A stretch of 64,000 bases of DNA from Bremia lactucae (lineage: Eukaryota > Oomycota > Peronosporomycetes > Peronosporales > Peronosporaceae), in the NCBI RefSeq assembly GCF_004359215.1, contig NC_090611.1, forward strand, positions 3,881,506 to 3,945,505, written 5' to 3'. Positions 44,812-53,462 of this stretch are shown here, piece after piece. The notes beneath the pieces were generated by a model. That model ran no database searches. It was not told where the DNA came from and worked only from the letters and a program-made list of their open reading frames with translations. Every line of letters starts with the position of its first letter. Positions within the stretch are counted from its first letter, which is position 1. The position numbers and the translations under genes were made by a program.

Positions 44812-45698
44812 TTAAGTTGGATCTATAGCCTCAGTGCGGCTTCGATCCATGGTTGCAGGGTCAACCGAAGCACTGAAATATCGCCTTTGGCCTTGCTTGG
44901 CGAAAATCGAAGTGAACTTCCGTTCCAAGCGAACATCAACCATGTCCGTAGACTCTCTGATATTCCAAATATTGCGGAGGCGGCGGGCTCGATGAACCCG
45001 GTTTTCAAACGAAACTTTGATTTCCCTTTTTAATTCGTTTGGAAACAAAACGATGGAATTTTTCTCATCGAGGTCACCGAAGTCCCACAGACCTGATCAC
45101 GCAAAAGCGGCAGATACTGACTTCGCGTTTTTCATTTTTTTTCGGCGTAAGGAATCGCTCATGAAGAACGTCACAAGCAGCGAGCTCCTCCGGCGTCCTC
45201 GCCGTGGGACCGGATAATCCAGATGGCCAAGCTGTAACCTGTGATCTCTTTGAGACGCTCTTCCTCACTACGTGGAGTGAATCTGTATTTATTGTGAGCT
45301 TTAACTTTCGCTATCTCTGCAGCTCGACAACGATCTTGTTCCTCTATGGGGATTGCCCGTTCTTGCTCTTTATCGAGCGAATTCGGGATAATGTTGGACA
45401 CAGGGTCCTGTGTCCTGTGCAATGCAGTTAAGACATCGGCGGCACCACGTTCTGTGAACGGATTTAGGGCCCGCCGACGTTCATCCGGAGGAGAAGGCGT
45501 CAGAGAACGACGTTCTTTCTCCCCCTCCTCCGGTGGAGAGTGACTTTTAAAGTCCACCATTTCTTTGTCGTCGAGAAAGTTGCTAAGAGTCTGTGACTCA
45601 CGCTTGGTTGTCATGAGACAAAAGAAAGAACAGCACAACGAAACGGTTAGCTGTTTATGTTCCAACCTCAAAAAGAAAAATGAAGTGAATGCTGTCAT
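44812..45698 (-). pseudogene. Antisense ORF between pol and 3' LTR of the B element (broken)
   Basis: The minus-strand frame 45698-45171 is open for 175 codons (from an internal MTTKRES: acidic, Arg/Glu-rich, with RRSLTPSPPDERRR). After frame changes it continues (CDVLHERFLTPKKNEKREV, then LRNIWNIRESTDMVDVRLE) to 44812. Not recognised, and not obviously similar in sequence to the A element's antisense ORF. Confidence 0.45.
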
Positions 45699-45726
45699 TC
45701 GGTGTCAACAGTTTGATGGGGAAGGG

Positions 45727-46059
45727 TGTAATGGGGAACACATCGGTTGGAGAACTGTCGTTGTGGTACATTTACTTTATAGGTAAAATACCCTTTTATC
45801 CTATTCTAAAAGAGTGAATTACTTAAGCTCCCATTTATTATTGATAACATATGTGGCAGCCGCCAGATATAAATCTGGTGGCCGATATTTTATTAAATTA
45901 GCTAGGGTAAGTATTTAGATTAGAATATGTAAAGAAAGTTCAGTTCCCCTTTTTGATCTTAGAGCGTCTAGTGCTTTCCTAAGGCTTGTGCATTTGTGAT
46001 AAAATAATCATTTATAAGTTATATACTCTCGGGCATTAGTTGCTACTTGATTCTACGAA
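45727..46059 (+). repeat. B-type LTR, right (3'-truncated)
   Basis: Starts TGTAATGGGGAACA and matches 38680-39010. It contains the same GCCGCCAGAT/ATCTGGTGGC hairpin (one G-T change). It ends at TTCTACGAACC where the inverted A-type LTR begins. Confidence 0.8.
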
Positions 46060-46445
46060 CCTCTAGTAAAGTGTCGTACGGAGCGGTAATCCGACTCCTT
46101 GTGCGCACTTACTAAGTAGAAAGTAATTTTCGGACTGATTAATTTTAAATCGCATTAAATATAAAAACTTATTTTTACCAATCAAAAATATCATTTCTGT
46201 AGATAACAGTAATATGTATTGCGAGCGTATCTTTCTGCATATCTCGCGTAGCGGATGACGCCAGGCGTCATCCCTCCTAATGTAAATGTACCTATGTGCA
46301 TCACATACACAAGGGCTGGTCACAATGTGAACCACACCCGAGGGGTTGTCAAATTAGTTTATTTAAGTAAATGATCATCCCCTTAAGTACACCAAGTGTA
46401 CTGAATGGGGACTGTGTAACATTCGGGCAACTTTAGCCCGTTGCA
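46060..46445 (-). repeat. A-type LTR, inverted, 3'-truncated
   Basis: The reverse complement starts TGCAACGGGC at 46445 and follows the A-type LTR, including the AGTACAC/GTGTACT stem, to CACTTTACTAGAG. The last 150 or so bases of the LTR are missing at the junction with the B LTR. Confidence 0.8.
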
Positions 46446-46872
46446 TCGGCCCAACAGCTAATTTTTATATGTTTGGTTTACATACTTATGGTCCGATATC
46501 CTGCGGCAATCTACTTAGAGAATAAACGCTCCTCCTGGCAACGTAGAACTCGAACTAACCTCGAACCACTGCCAAAACTTGTTATCAGCATCGAGGCCGG
46601 CTAACATCATGTCGAACGATGGTGAAGGGTGCTACAAACTCATACGTTCTTAACATATAAAGTCATTTGTTGGTATTGCGAGACGGCTATCTATCTGTTC
46701 ATAACTGGCACTGATCTGTAAAAGGTGCCGAAATTGCTTAAATAGTTAAAATTGCTCATGTCGCAACTTCACTCAAAAAACATTTTAATGCTTATTCATT
46801 GGCCAATTCGTGTTTTAATCATTATTGGACGATAAACTAAATACAAAGCAGGTCATTGGCTTGTTAAACAAC
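46446..46872. other. Upstream region of the second effector
   Basis: 430 bases, AT-rich, with no other gene seen. Presumed promoter; no motif was assigned with confidence. Confidence 0.4.
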
Positions 46873-48309
46873 ATGGCACGGTTGGTGCCTCTCTTTCTCG
46901 TATGGGCTGCGATCTTCGCTGTCATTTTACGCAGTATTCGGGCCACGTGGCCACCTGTGAGCACAAATGCAGTTGCTCCTGAACGCAATGTAGCTCCTAC
47001 TCGTAGGAATAGCACCCGCGACAACTCCATTTCGAGGCGACAAAGAGCTTTTGAAGAAAGAAGCACAATCAGTCGTTATTTTTCAAAGCTCAAACAAATG
47101 TTTGGGGTCAAAAAACAGCTCGGTCTTCCGTTTCACCCAGTTGCAATGTTAGAGACCTATCACTTGCCAACCATGACCCCAACGGAAGTTATAAAGAAAC
47201 AAAAGCTATTTCGCAATCCACGTAATTCGGAACAAACCCGCTTGGAGGTCGAGCTTTACGACGCGTACGTTGAGGTATGGAACAAGCGCGCAGCATATCA
47301 TCAGAGTGGCAATGCTATATCAAAATGTAATGTCTTGTCAGGGCTGAGGGAGGTAGTTGAAACAGATCCGTATCAACTCTATACCTATTTGGCAACCAGT
47401 TGGATCAATCGAGGCATGTCTCTCGAGATGGTGTTTCACAAACTAGAGTTTAATGATCAACGGCATGTAACACAGGTTTTACACTCTATTCACGATGATA
47501 GCGCAGTGATCTTCTACCATGCCTTCTTTGACACGTTTCGTAAAAGTAGAAGCCAGGATTTAGAATTAGCCGACTTGTTTGTCAAAACGCACGGTCTCGA
47601 GTTTGTGGCTACGATGCTGTTATCGTTCCTTCCTCTTGAAACAATACAGACTTTTCAATCGTATTTAAAACGGAGTGTCTTTCGACTGTGGTCTCAAGTT
47701 GATGATCAAGAGCTTCTTTTCAGGTCCATCGTATCACAAGTCAACTTTCGTGAATTATCAGCCGATCCAGTGATTCATCTTTGGTATCAATACCTTGAAA
47801 GGCAAAACGGTCCCTCTGCTCCAGTAGTGGCGATTGATCTACTGATCCATTTGTATGGATACCCCCGCATTTTAGCGACTTTTAGTGGTGGAAGCAATTA
47901 TAAAGTACTACGTTTGCATCAGACGTTGCAAAAGGGGTTGTATACTAAATTCATATTAGACAATTTCTCGGCGGAGGATGTCTTGCATGACCTTGGGTTA
48001 GTCCAAGGTGAGCTGGAGAAGCTCGAGAAGCCACTTCTTGACGCTCGGGCGGAGTTTTGGGTCGAGTATTTTCAAATGACTTTGAAAGATTCGTCCGATA
48101 ATTTGGAGGTTCCGAAAGATTCGTCGATTCTATACTTTTTCAATCATATGATTGATATTAGCGTAGTCGAAGAAAAGTCACGTTGGGAGGAGTTAAAAAG
48201 AAAATGCCAGATCAAGAAGCCCGATGAACCCAAAACGGAAGCAATTGGGACACTTTTGGAGCAAAAGTTGAAAAAAGTGACTAGATTTAAAAGAGATGAT
48301 TTAGTTTGA
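46873..48309 (+). CDS. Secreted RxLR-like effector with RRQR-EER motif (478 aa)
   Basis: The ATG at 46873 is chosen because a signal peptide (about residues 1-24, MARLVPLFLVWAAIFAVILR) follows; the in-frame upstream codons have no ATG. RRQR at residues 55-58 occupies the RxLR position (Leu replaced by Gln), followed by EER at 61-63, a spacing normal for the family. Degenerate RxLR variants with an intact EER are known in downy mildews. The effector domain is helical with regularly spaced hydrophobic blocks and Trp/Tyr residues (ATSWINRG, LWYQYLERQ) and is homologous over most of its length to 16658-17749. The C-terminus is Lys-rich. A host-delivered virulence protein is likely by family; the target is unknown. 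Confidence 0.8.
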   Translation: MARLVPLFLVWAAIFAVILRSIRATWPPVSTNAVAPERNVAPTRRNSTRDNSISRRQRAFEERSTISRYFSKLKQMFGVKKQLGLPFHPVAMLETYHLPTMTPTEVIKKQKLFRNPRNSEQTRLEVELYDAYVEVWNKRAAYHQSGNAISKCNVLSGLREVVETDPYQLYTYLATSWINRGMSLEMVFHKLEFNDQRHVTQVLHSIHDDSAVIFYHAFFDTFRKSRSQDLELADLFVKTHGLEFVATMLLSFLPLETIQTFQSYLKRSVFRLWSQVDDQELLFRSIVSQVNFRELSADPVIHLWYQYLERQNGPSAPVVAIDLLIHLYGYPRILATFSGGSNYKVLRLHQTLQKGLYTKFILDNFSAEDVLHDLGLVQGELEKLEKPLLDARAEFWVEYFQMTLKDSSDNLEVPKDSSILYFFNHMIDISVVEEKSRWEELKRKCQIKKPDEPKTEAIGTLLEQKLKKVTRFKRDDLV

Positions 48310-48574
48310 TGCAAGATGCAAGAGCGCAATACTCTTCGAGTTCGTATTCAAGGTTACGTATTCTTAATTCAATATACTTGCGGTAGTCTTCACTTTACTA
48401 CGACCGTAATTTATTTGCTAAAATGTAAGACGAAATAGTTGCTACGGTTTTCTGTATATATATTATCTCCTGAGCAGCACCTTGTGTGCCTATACAGAGA
48501 TGGCATTATTTAAAATTGAGCCATGCATGATGAATACGACACACGAAAGCGCCCAATTAACCGTTTTGCTTGCC
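48310..48574. other. Convergent intergenic region
   Basis: Short 3' region between the effector and the cystinosin-like gene, which point toward each other. Confidence 0.4.
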
Positions 48575-49501
48575 CTAAATTGTAGCTCCAGTGGCCACTT
48601 CTTTCGGTAAAAATGGGTCACTCTCGCCTCCCAGAAACTTTGTCCGATCCGCGTAAAAGACGTAATGCTGCAGAAGAAATACCACGTCCACAAAAATGCT
48701 GACAAATCCGAGCGAAAACTTGACGGGATTTCCTGTCATCGCCGACCAGTCGTTCGTCGCCTTGGCATCCAATACTTGCTGTCCAATGGACAAAACTCCT
48801 CCCGCCATATCGAGCAGGACATTCCAAATGGTCCACCCCACGGTCGATTTGCGTTGATAATTCAACACAATTTGGGGAAGACACTTGACGAGGGATGTCA
48901 GAAGTTTTACGTAGCTGAACATATAAAGCAAATTAAGTGTATTAAACACAATTGAGGTTGTGGCATTGCCCGTAAATAGAATGACAAGGCCAAAGAGTAG
49001 AGCCGCAACACACGTTCCAAAGGACCACAAGATTGTGATTGGTTTTAATGTTTGATCCCCTCGTGGGTAGAGATAGCATTGATAAAGCGACACAGCGACC
49101 AATAGGGCCGCGTGTAATGAAAAGAAAACGTCGTTGAGTTCGACCGCATTGCGATGACCGTCGTGGCGCCGCATATACTGCTGTTGCACGCTCTCGGAGT
49201 AGTAAAACGCAACGTTAAAAATCGAGTAGCACATGAATCCAAGCATGTTGAGCATCGTGTAATCGAGGGACAATCCCACGACGCTCTGGCGTGCGCGGTT
49301 TAGAAATACTTGCGGATAAAAACTCACACTCCAGCAAAAGAAGTAGATCCACCCAATGATGCTCGAGACGCGATTCCACGGCTGTGGAATGTGTGCATTC
49401 GCGTGTAAAGATAGTCCAAAGACGAGGCCAATGAGAAGAATCAAGATCGAAATGACGGCCGCACGGCGATTTGGAGGGAGTTCCATGAACGAGCAACTCA
49501 T
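48575..49501 (-). CDS. CTNS: Cystinosin-like PQ-loop transporter (308 aa)
   Basis: The start chosen is the ATG at 49501 (MSCSFMELPP); a second ATG at 49486 is possible, and further upstream the frame has only non-ATG codons. The protein has about seven hydrophobic helices and two PQ loops: SFYPQVFLNRARQSVVGLS (PQ at 63-64) and CLPQIVLNYQRKSTVGW (PQ at 209-210). The block LLDMAGGVLSIGQQ with Asp231 and the terminal FVDVVFLLQHYVFY match cystinosins, which export cystine from lysosomes in symport with protons. The C-terminus (PFLPKEVATGATI) shows no obvious Tyr-based lysosomal sorting motif, so targeting may use another signal. Confidence in the family is high; the substrate is inferred. Confidence 0.88.
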   Translation of the reverse strand: MSCSFMELPPNRRAAVISILILLIGLVFGLSLHANAHIPQPWNRVSSIIGWIYFFCWSVSFYPQVFLNRARQSVVGLSLDYTMLNMLGFMCYSIFNVAFYYSESVQQQYMRRHDGHRNAVELNDVFFSLHAALLVAVSLYQCYLYPRGDQTLKPITILWSFGTCVAALLFGLVILFTGNATTSIVFNTLNLLYMFSYVKLLTSLVKCLPQIVLNYQRKSTVGWTIWNVLLDMAGGVLSIGQQVLDAKATNDWSAMTGNPVKFSLGFVSIFVDVVFLLQHYVFYADRTKFLGGESDPFLPKEVATGATI

Positions 49502-50837
49502 GATTTTGGTGGGAATTCGAATTCTGGGGGAGTTTTCGAGACATTGTTGCACAAGAACGAATGAGAGAGAGCAATTGCTTGACGTGGCAATTCGACAGGA
49601 TTGAAGTTGGATTTTAGAAAAAAGTTGTCGGATTCACCTGCCAATACAAACAAGTACGATTTAAACGTTTTTAGAATAAATTAGTAGGATGGCTGCATAT
49701 TGAGCCAATCAAAGAGGAAGCTATGGAATTATAGCAAAGATTACTTCTGGTGAATCTATTTATAACGAATGCTTCATGAGGCCAATTCGTGAAGCAATGG
49801 TTGTTTACTAGCCATGTGATTTGGATTTCTTGTTATGACAAGGACAGGGCTATTAGGTATTTTCATCGAGTTACCAGCTCCGAGAGCCGCGTAAATTTGA
49901 TGTCTTTTCAACAGCTGACTATCGACAATGGCCTCGTGGTACAAAAAAATATTCGCTACGGAAACTTTGCGAGTTATCCAAGCCAAGAGAGCAAGAGTTG
50001 AATAAGCTGATTGATAGAGGATGTAAAAAAAGTTTGTTCTTTGTCCTGATGATGAAGTCTTACAAGGCAATAAACCGGCATGCGCGAATTGAATGATGAT
50101 TCGCTTTCTGCACCTAGAAATTTATAGCACGGGCTCCAACTTGTAAGTCTCGACCTTCGAGGGCTACAAGGATTAACAAGAAATCACGAGGATACTTGTT
50201 AAAATAAGGGGCTAAGGGCATTTTTCGGGGTATGTAGATACGCGCGCTGAATTTTTCATGAAGAGGTATTAATTACGAAAATGCATTGCTGATTGATCAC
50301 CGTTAAATAGTACGGCATTTCTACACTTTTTCATGGAAAAATATCTAAAAATTATTGAAATGCAATAAGAATTATCGATGCATTCGTTGGCGTAGCCCAC
50401 ACCCAACATACTGAGCTTATAAGAAATGGGTTCTTTTCAGGCTGGTTTTATTGTCCTAAGAACTTACGATTGAGCAAAAAAATGCGAACGCATTCTTAGG
50501 AAGTGACAATGTGCTTACCGCTTATGACTCGATGCTTTTGCAAATTGGCCTTGCCACAGCGCACTTTTAATGATACAACATTTGAACTGCTCACGCTATA
50601 AAGTTGGACGAAAAATAACGAATTTTAAAAAGAGAAGCAGCATACTGAGCTCCAATAAGTTTCTACAAGGGTCAGCTCTAGATAGACGAAAAGTGAAATA
50701 GTGTCATACCGTCCGATGTAGCTCGGTAACTGAACATGACTGAAACTAGTTTGTTACAAAGTACCATTTATTTAAGGGAACCGCCAAGCTTCCAGCGTTA
50801 ATAATAACAAGCTAACAGTGATGCATCATATCTTCCT
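49502..50837. other. Intergenic, nothing recognised
   Basis: 1.3 kb, AT-rich, with no supportable gene. Confidence 0.5.
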
Positions 50838-51296
50838 TCATGGCAACAACACTGCAAGAAACACCATCAATATGTTCGCCACGATCGATGCGGGGCTGAT
50901 GGCAACAGATGAAATACGGCTATCCGTGAGATTGTCGGAAGAGACGAAGCCGTCGTTATTTGCTGAGCCGAGTGCGCTACATCTCTCTGCAAAAACATCA
51001 AGAATATCTGCTTGAATATAAATCTCGGTCTTTGGAACTCTGCAATTGCCGAGATTCAATGCAGCTACTTCCTTCATCAGCGCATTGCACGCAGTGCTCA
51101 CGCACACAACTTCGAGCTGCTTGGTCGTGAGCTTTGACATTTCAGACAAACCACCGAGACCGACGCCTTTCGAGCATCTACCAATGTTGGAATTACCTGC
51201 TACTTCTAATAGTGCGGTGTACGAACACAATTCGCTTGCACGTGAGCGACATACAAATGTCACGGTGATCAACACGAGAGCAATAAACGAAGTCAT
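50838..51296 (-). CDS. Elicitin-like secreted protein 1, probable GPI anchor (152 aa)
   Basis: Signal peptide at residues 1-20 (MTSFIALVLITVTFVCRSRA), then an elicitin domain with six cysteines in family order, including C-x4-C (CVSTAC) and NLGNCRVP before the fifth. A Ser/Asn-rich spacer and a C-terminal hydrophobic tail (SIVANILMVFLAVLLP) suggest GPI anchoring. Elicitins bind sterols and can be recognised by plants as microbial patterns. It is the downstream member of three tandem minus-strand elicitin-like genes. Confidence 0.85.
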   Translation of the reverse strand: MTSFIALVLITVTFVCRSRASELCSYTALLEVAGNSNIGRCSKGVGLGGLSEMSKLTTKQLEVVCVSTACNALMKEVAALNLGNCRVPKTEIYIQADILDVFAERCSALGSANNDGFVSSDNLTDSRISSVAISPASIVANILMVFLAVLLP

Positions 51297-51547
51297 TTCT
51301 GTTCGTGTGCTTCACTTGGCAAGTTTTTTGTAGAATGACGACTTTTTATTGTGTCATAGACAAGCAATAGAACCTGATAAGAAGCACAAAGCTTTGCCGA
51401 TTCAGCGATGTCCGAAAAATCAGGATTATAGATTGTAGAAATTCGTTCTAGAGTTCCTATTTCTTGTAGAATGCGCTGTGCAAAAACGTGTGTGAAATGA
51501 AAGCACTCAACACACATTTAGTTGCAAGATAGATATGTTTAATGGTA
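51297..51547. other. Spacer between elicitin-like genes
   Basis: 250 bases; no other feature. Confidence 0.4.
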
Positions 51548-52000
51548 TTAAAAACTTAGCAACAGTACAGTCAATAAAGTCAACCCGACAAGTTCCAGAG
51601 CAGCCTTGATTGTGACCGAGCTTGAAGTAATTACAGAAGAGCCGATCCCATCGGTCGAGGATGAATTTGCAACGTCTCCTCCGCCGCATCTTTTCTTAAA
51701 AGGATCAAGAAAGTCTTTGTCGAGTGCAACATTCGTGCCTTGAATGATACAGTCGCCGAGGTTCATGGACCTCATTTCGTCCATGAGCTTTAAACACTGC
51801 GGGCTGACGCAAACTGCTACGATCTGATCTTCCGAAAGCGTCGACATGGCTTCAAAGCCACGGAATCCAATGTCGGAGGTACACCCCTCTAGATGTACAC
51901 TGCCTGCGATCGTCAAAAACTGGGTTGTCGAGCACTCTTCGGCATATGCAGTGGCAACAAAGGTCAGGATTCCAATCACCAGCGTCGTCGAAAAGTTCAT
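51548..52000 (-). CDS. Elicitin-like secreted protein 2, probable GPI anchor (150 aa)
   Basis: The ATG at 52000 is chosen: it starts a signal peptide (MNFSTTLVIGILTFVATAYA) directly followed by EECS. Six cysteines have elicitin spacing (CVSPQC, then NLGDC, then KKRC). A short Ser/Thr-rich linker and a hydrophobic C-terminus (LELVGLTLLTVLLLSF) suggest a GPI anchor. It resembles both neighbours most in SxDIGF/GVGL...M and C-x4-C-x2-LM. Confidence 0.87.
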   Translation of the reverse strand: MNFSTTLVIGILTFVATAYAEECSTTQFLTIAGSVHLEGCTSDIGFRGFEAMSTLSEDQIVAVCVSPQCLKLMDEMRSMNLGDCIIQGTNVALDKDFLDPFKKRCGGGDVANSSSTDGIGSSVITSSSVTIKAALELVGLTLLTVLLLSF

Positions 52001-52853
52001 ATTGCGATTAAGAGATGGATTGGCTTTGGCAAATTGCAAAATGCAACAAGGTATTTTCTGAATTCCGAGGACGACACGGCACGACCATCTTTGGTTCTTT
52101 GATATTCAAGCATTTGCCGCATGATTTGCGATAAGATTATAGACAGCTGCTTTGTAAAAGCGGCATGGAAATGTGGTAAAAGTTGCCTGTGCTTACAACG
52201 TTTTGTAATAAAGTTAATGATGAATTAAGTACGCGCAACGAGATCCAATATTGAACTCTTTCGAGACTAATATAAAAAAATGCACTTGTATTTATTTATA
52301 TTGTGGCGACATGGAGCTTGAAGACATCACAGGTGCTGAATGTGCTTCGCACGAAATTCATTACGCAACGTATAAGGTATGTAAATCCATCACAACTAGT
52401 GCTCTATGTAACATCCGTGTATAATGTCATTGATGCGAGACACCTATTTTGTGGCTTACTTCTTCGCAACCAGCTAGTAAGTCTCAATTGAGCACATCAT
52501 TTTGACTCAATTCGTCCACATTGAGTAAAACGGATAAGTAAATGAGCGTCGCCACGGTAAATGGACTTTGTTTCGGAATTCTTAACGACAATCCATCTCA
52601 CACAAATTCTATTTGGTATAACACCAAGCAATACGCTTATAACAAGTCGCTCTGGGCACTTAGCGTCAAAATGCATGCAGCACCCTTCCAACCGCCTGCA
52701 AAAGTACCTATAGTGACTCTCTTAATTGTAGCACACCAAGAGAAGACTGCACAAAAGCAATTATAAGGTTGCAATCTTTGAAAGTGGGTGACCAGACTTG
52801 TCATCCCAAAAAAATCTTAACATTTACAATTTAAATTTATTTTTATTGACTGG
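52001..52853. other. Spacer between elicitin-like genes
   Basis: 850 bases with only short unsupported frames. Confidence 0.45.
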
Positions 52854-53390
52854 TCACGCCAAAATTACGACTAGCAGCACAATTGCAGACGCAAATTTGA
52901 CTTTGAGAGACTCGGCACCGCTTGTGGAGCTGCTGGGTGGACTTCTTTCCGAAGACTGTTCTTCATCTGCAATGTCAGCTTTCGACTCATCATCGACAAG
53001 TGGAACACTGCCGTTCATCGACCCCATTGATCCTGCTGAACCCATCGACCCCGTTGAACTCATCGAGTCAGTCTCTTGGCACGCAGTGGCAAATTTGCCT
53101 AAAACATCTTGCTGAATAGAAACATTGGTGCCTGGAACGGTGCAATTGCCGAGTTTTGCGGCCGCCAATTCATCCATGAGCTTCATGCAGGGCATGGTCT
53201 TGCATACATTTATCATCTTGTCCACAGTCATGGTTGGAATGGTTTCTAAGCTGAAACCCGTGTCGGCCGTGCAGAGAGCAAGATCTGGGCTGGCTGCAAA
53301 TTTCATTAAAAATTCCATCGGACAGTCTATACCATGAGCGGTTCGAGCAAAAGCGAGGAAGAAGAGGACGAATGAAATTAGCAATGGCAT
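52854..53390 (-). CDS. Elicitin-like secreted protein 3 with Ser/Gly/Met-repeat linker (178 aa)
   Basis: An in-frame ATG exists at 53462, but the one at 53390 gives a clean signal peptide (MPLLISFVLFFLAFARTAHG), so it is preferred. The elicitin domain has six cysteines (DCPMEF, LALC, NVCKTMPC, LGNC, ATAC). The linker contains a short repeated GSMGS pattern, then an acidic stretch and a Ser/Pro-rich segment, ending in a hydrophobic tail (VKFASAIVLLVVILA) compatible with GPI anchoring. Longest of the three tandem paralogues. Confidence 0.85.
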   Translation of the reverse strand: MPLLISFVLFFLAFARTAHGIDCPMEFLMKFAASPDLALCTADTGFSLETIPTMTVDKMINVCKTMPCMKLMDELAAAKLGNCTVPGTNVSIQQDVLGKFATACQETDSMSSTGSMGSAGSMGSMNGSVPLVDDESKADIADEEQSSERSPPSSSTSGAESLKVKFASAIVLLVVILA

Positions 53391-53462
53391 CGTAATGAGT
53401 CGGACGAATGGAGTGTGTTGGATAAAGAGACGTTTGAGGAATGAGTATCTCAAAATTGCCAT

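Larger units (their letters stand above)
38680..46059 (+). mobile_element. Chromovirus (Ty3/gypsy) element with B-type LTRs
   Basis: The LTRs at 38680-39141 and 45727-46059 (truncated) bracket plus-strand gag, protease, RT, RNase H, integrase and chromodomain remnants. Coding parts are similar to but distinct from the A element. The 3' LTR is cut where an inverted A-type LTR begins. Confidence 0.85.

Noticed and set aside
53391..53462. Upstream ATG at 53462 as the start of elicitin-like gene 3
   Set aside because: It would put 24 residues before a clean signal peptide that starts at the ATG at 53390; not excluded.
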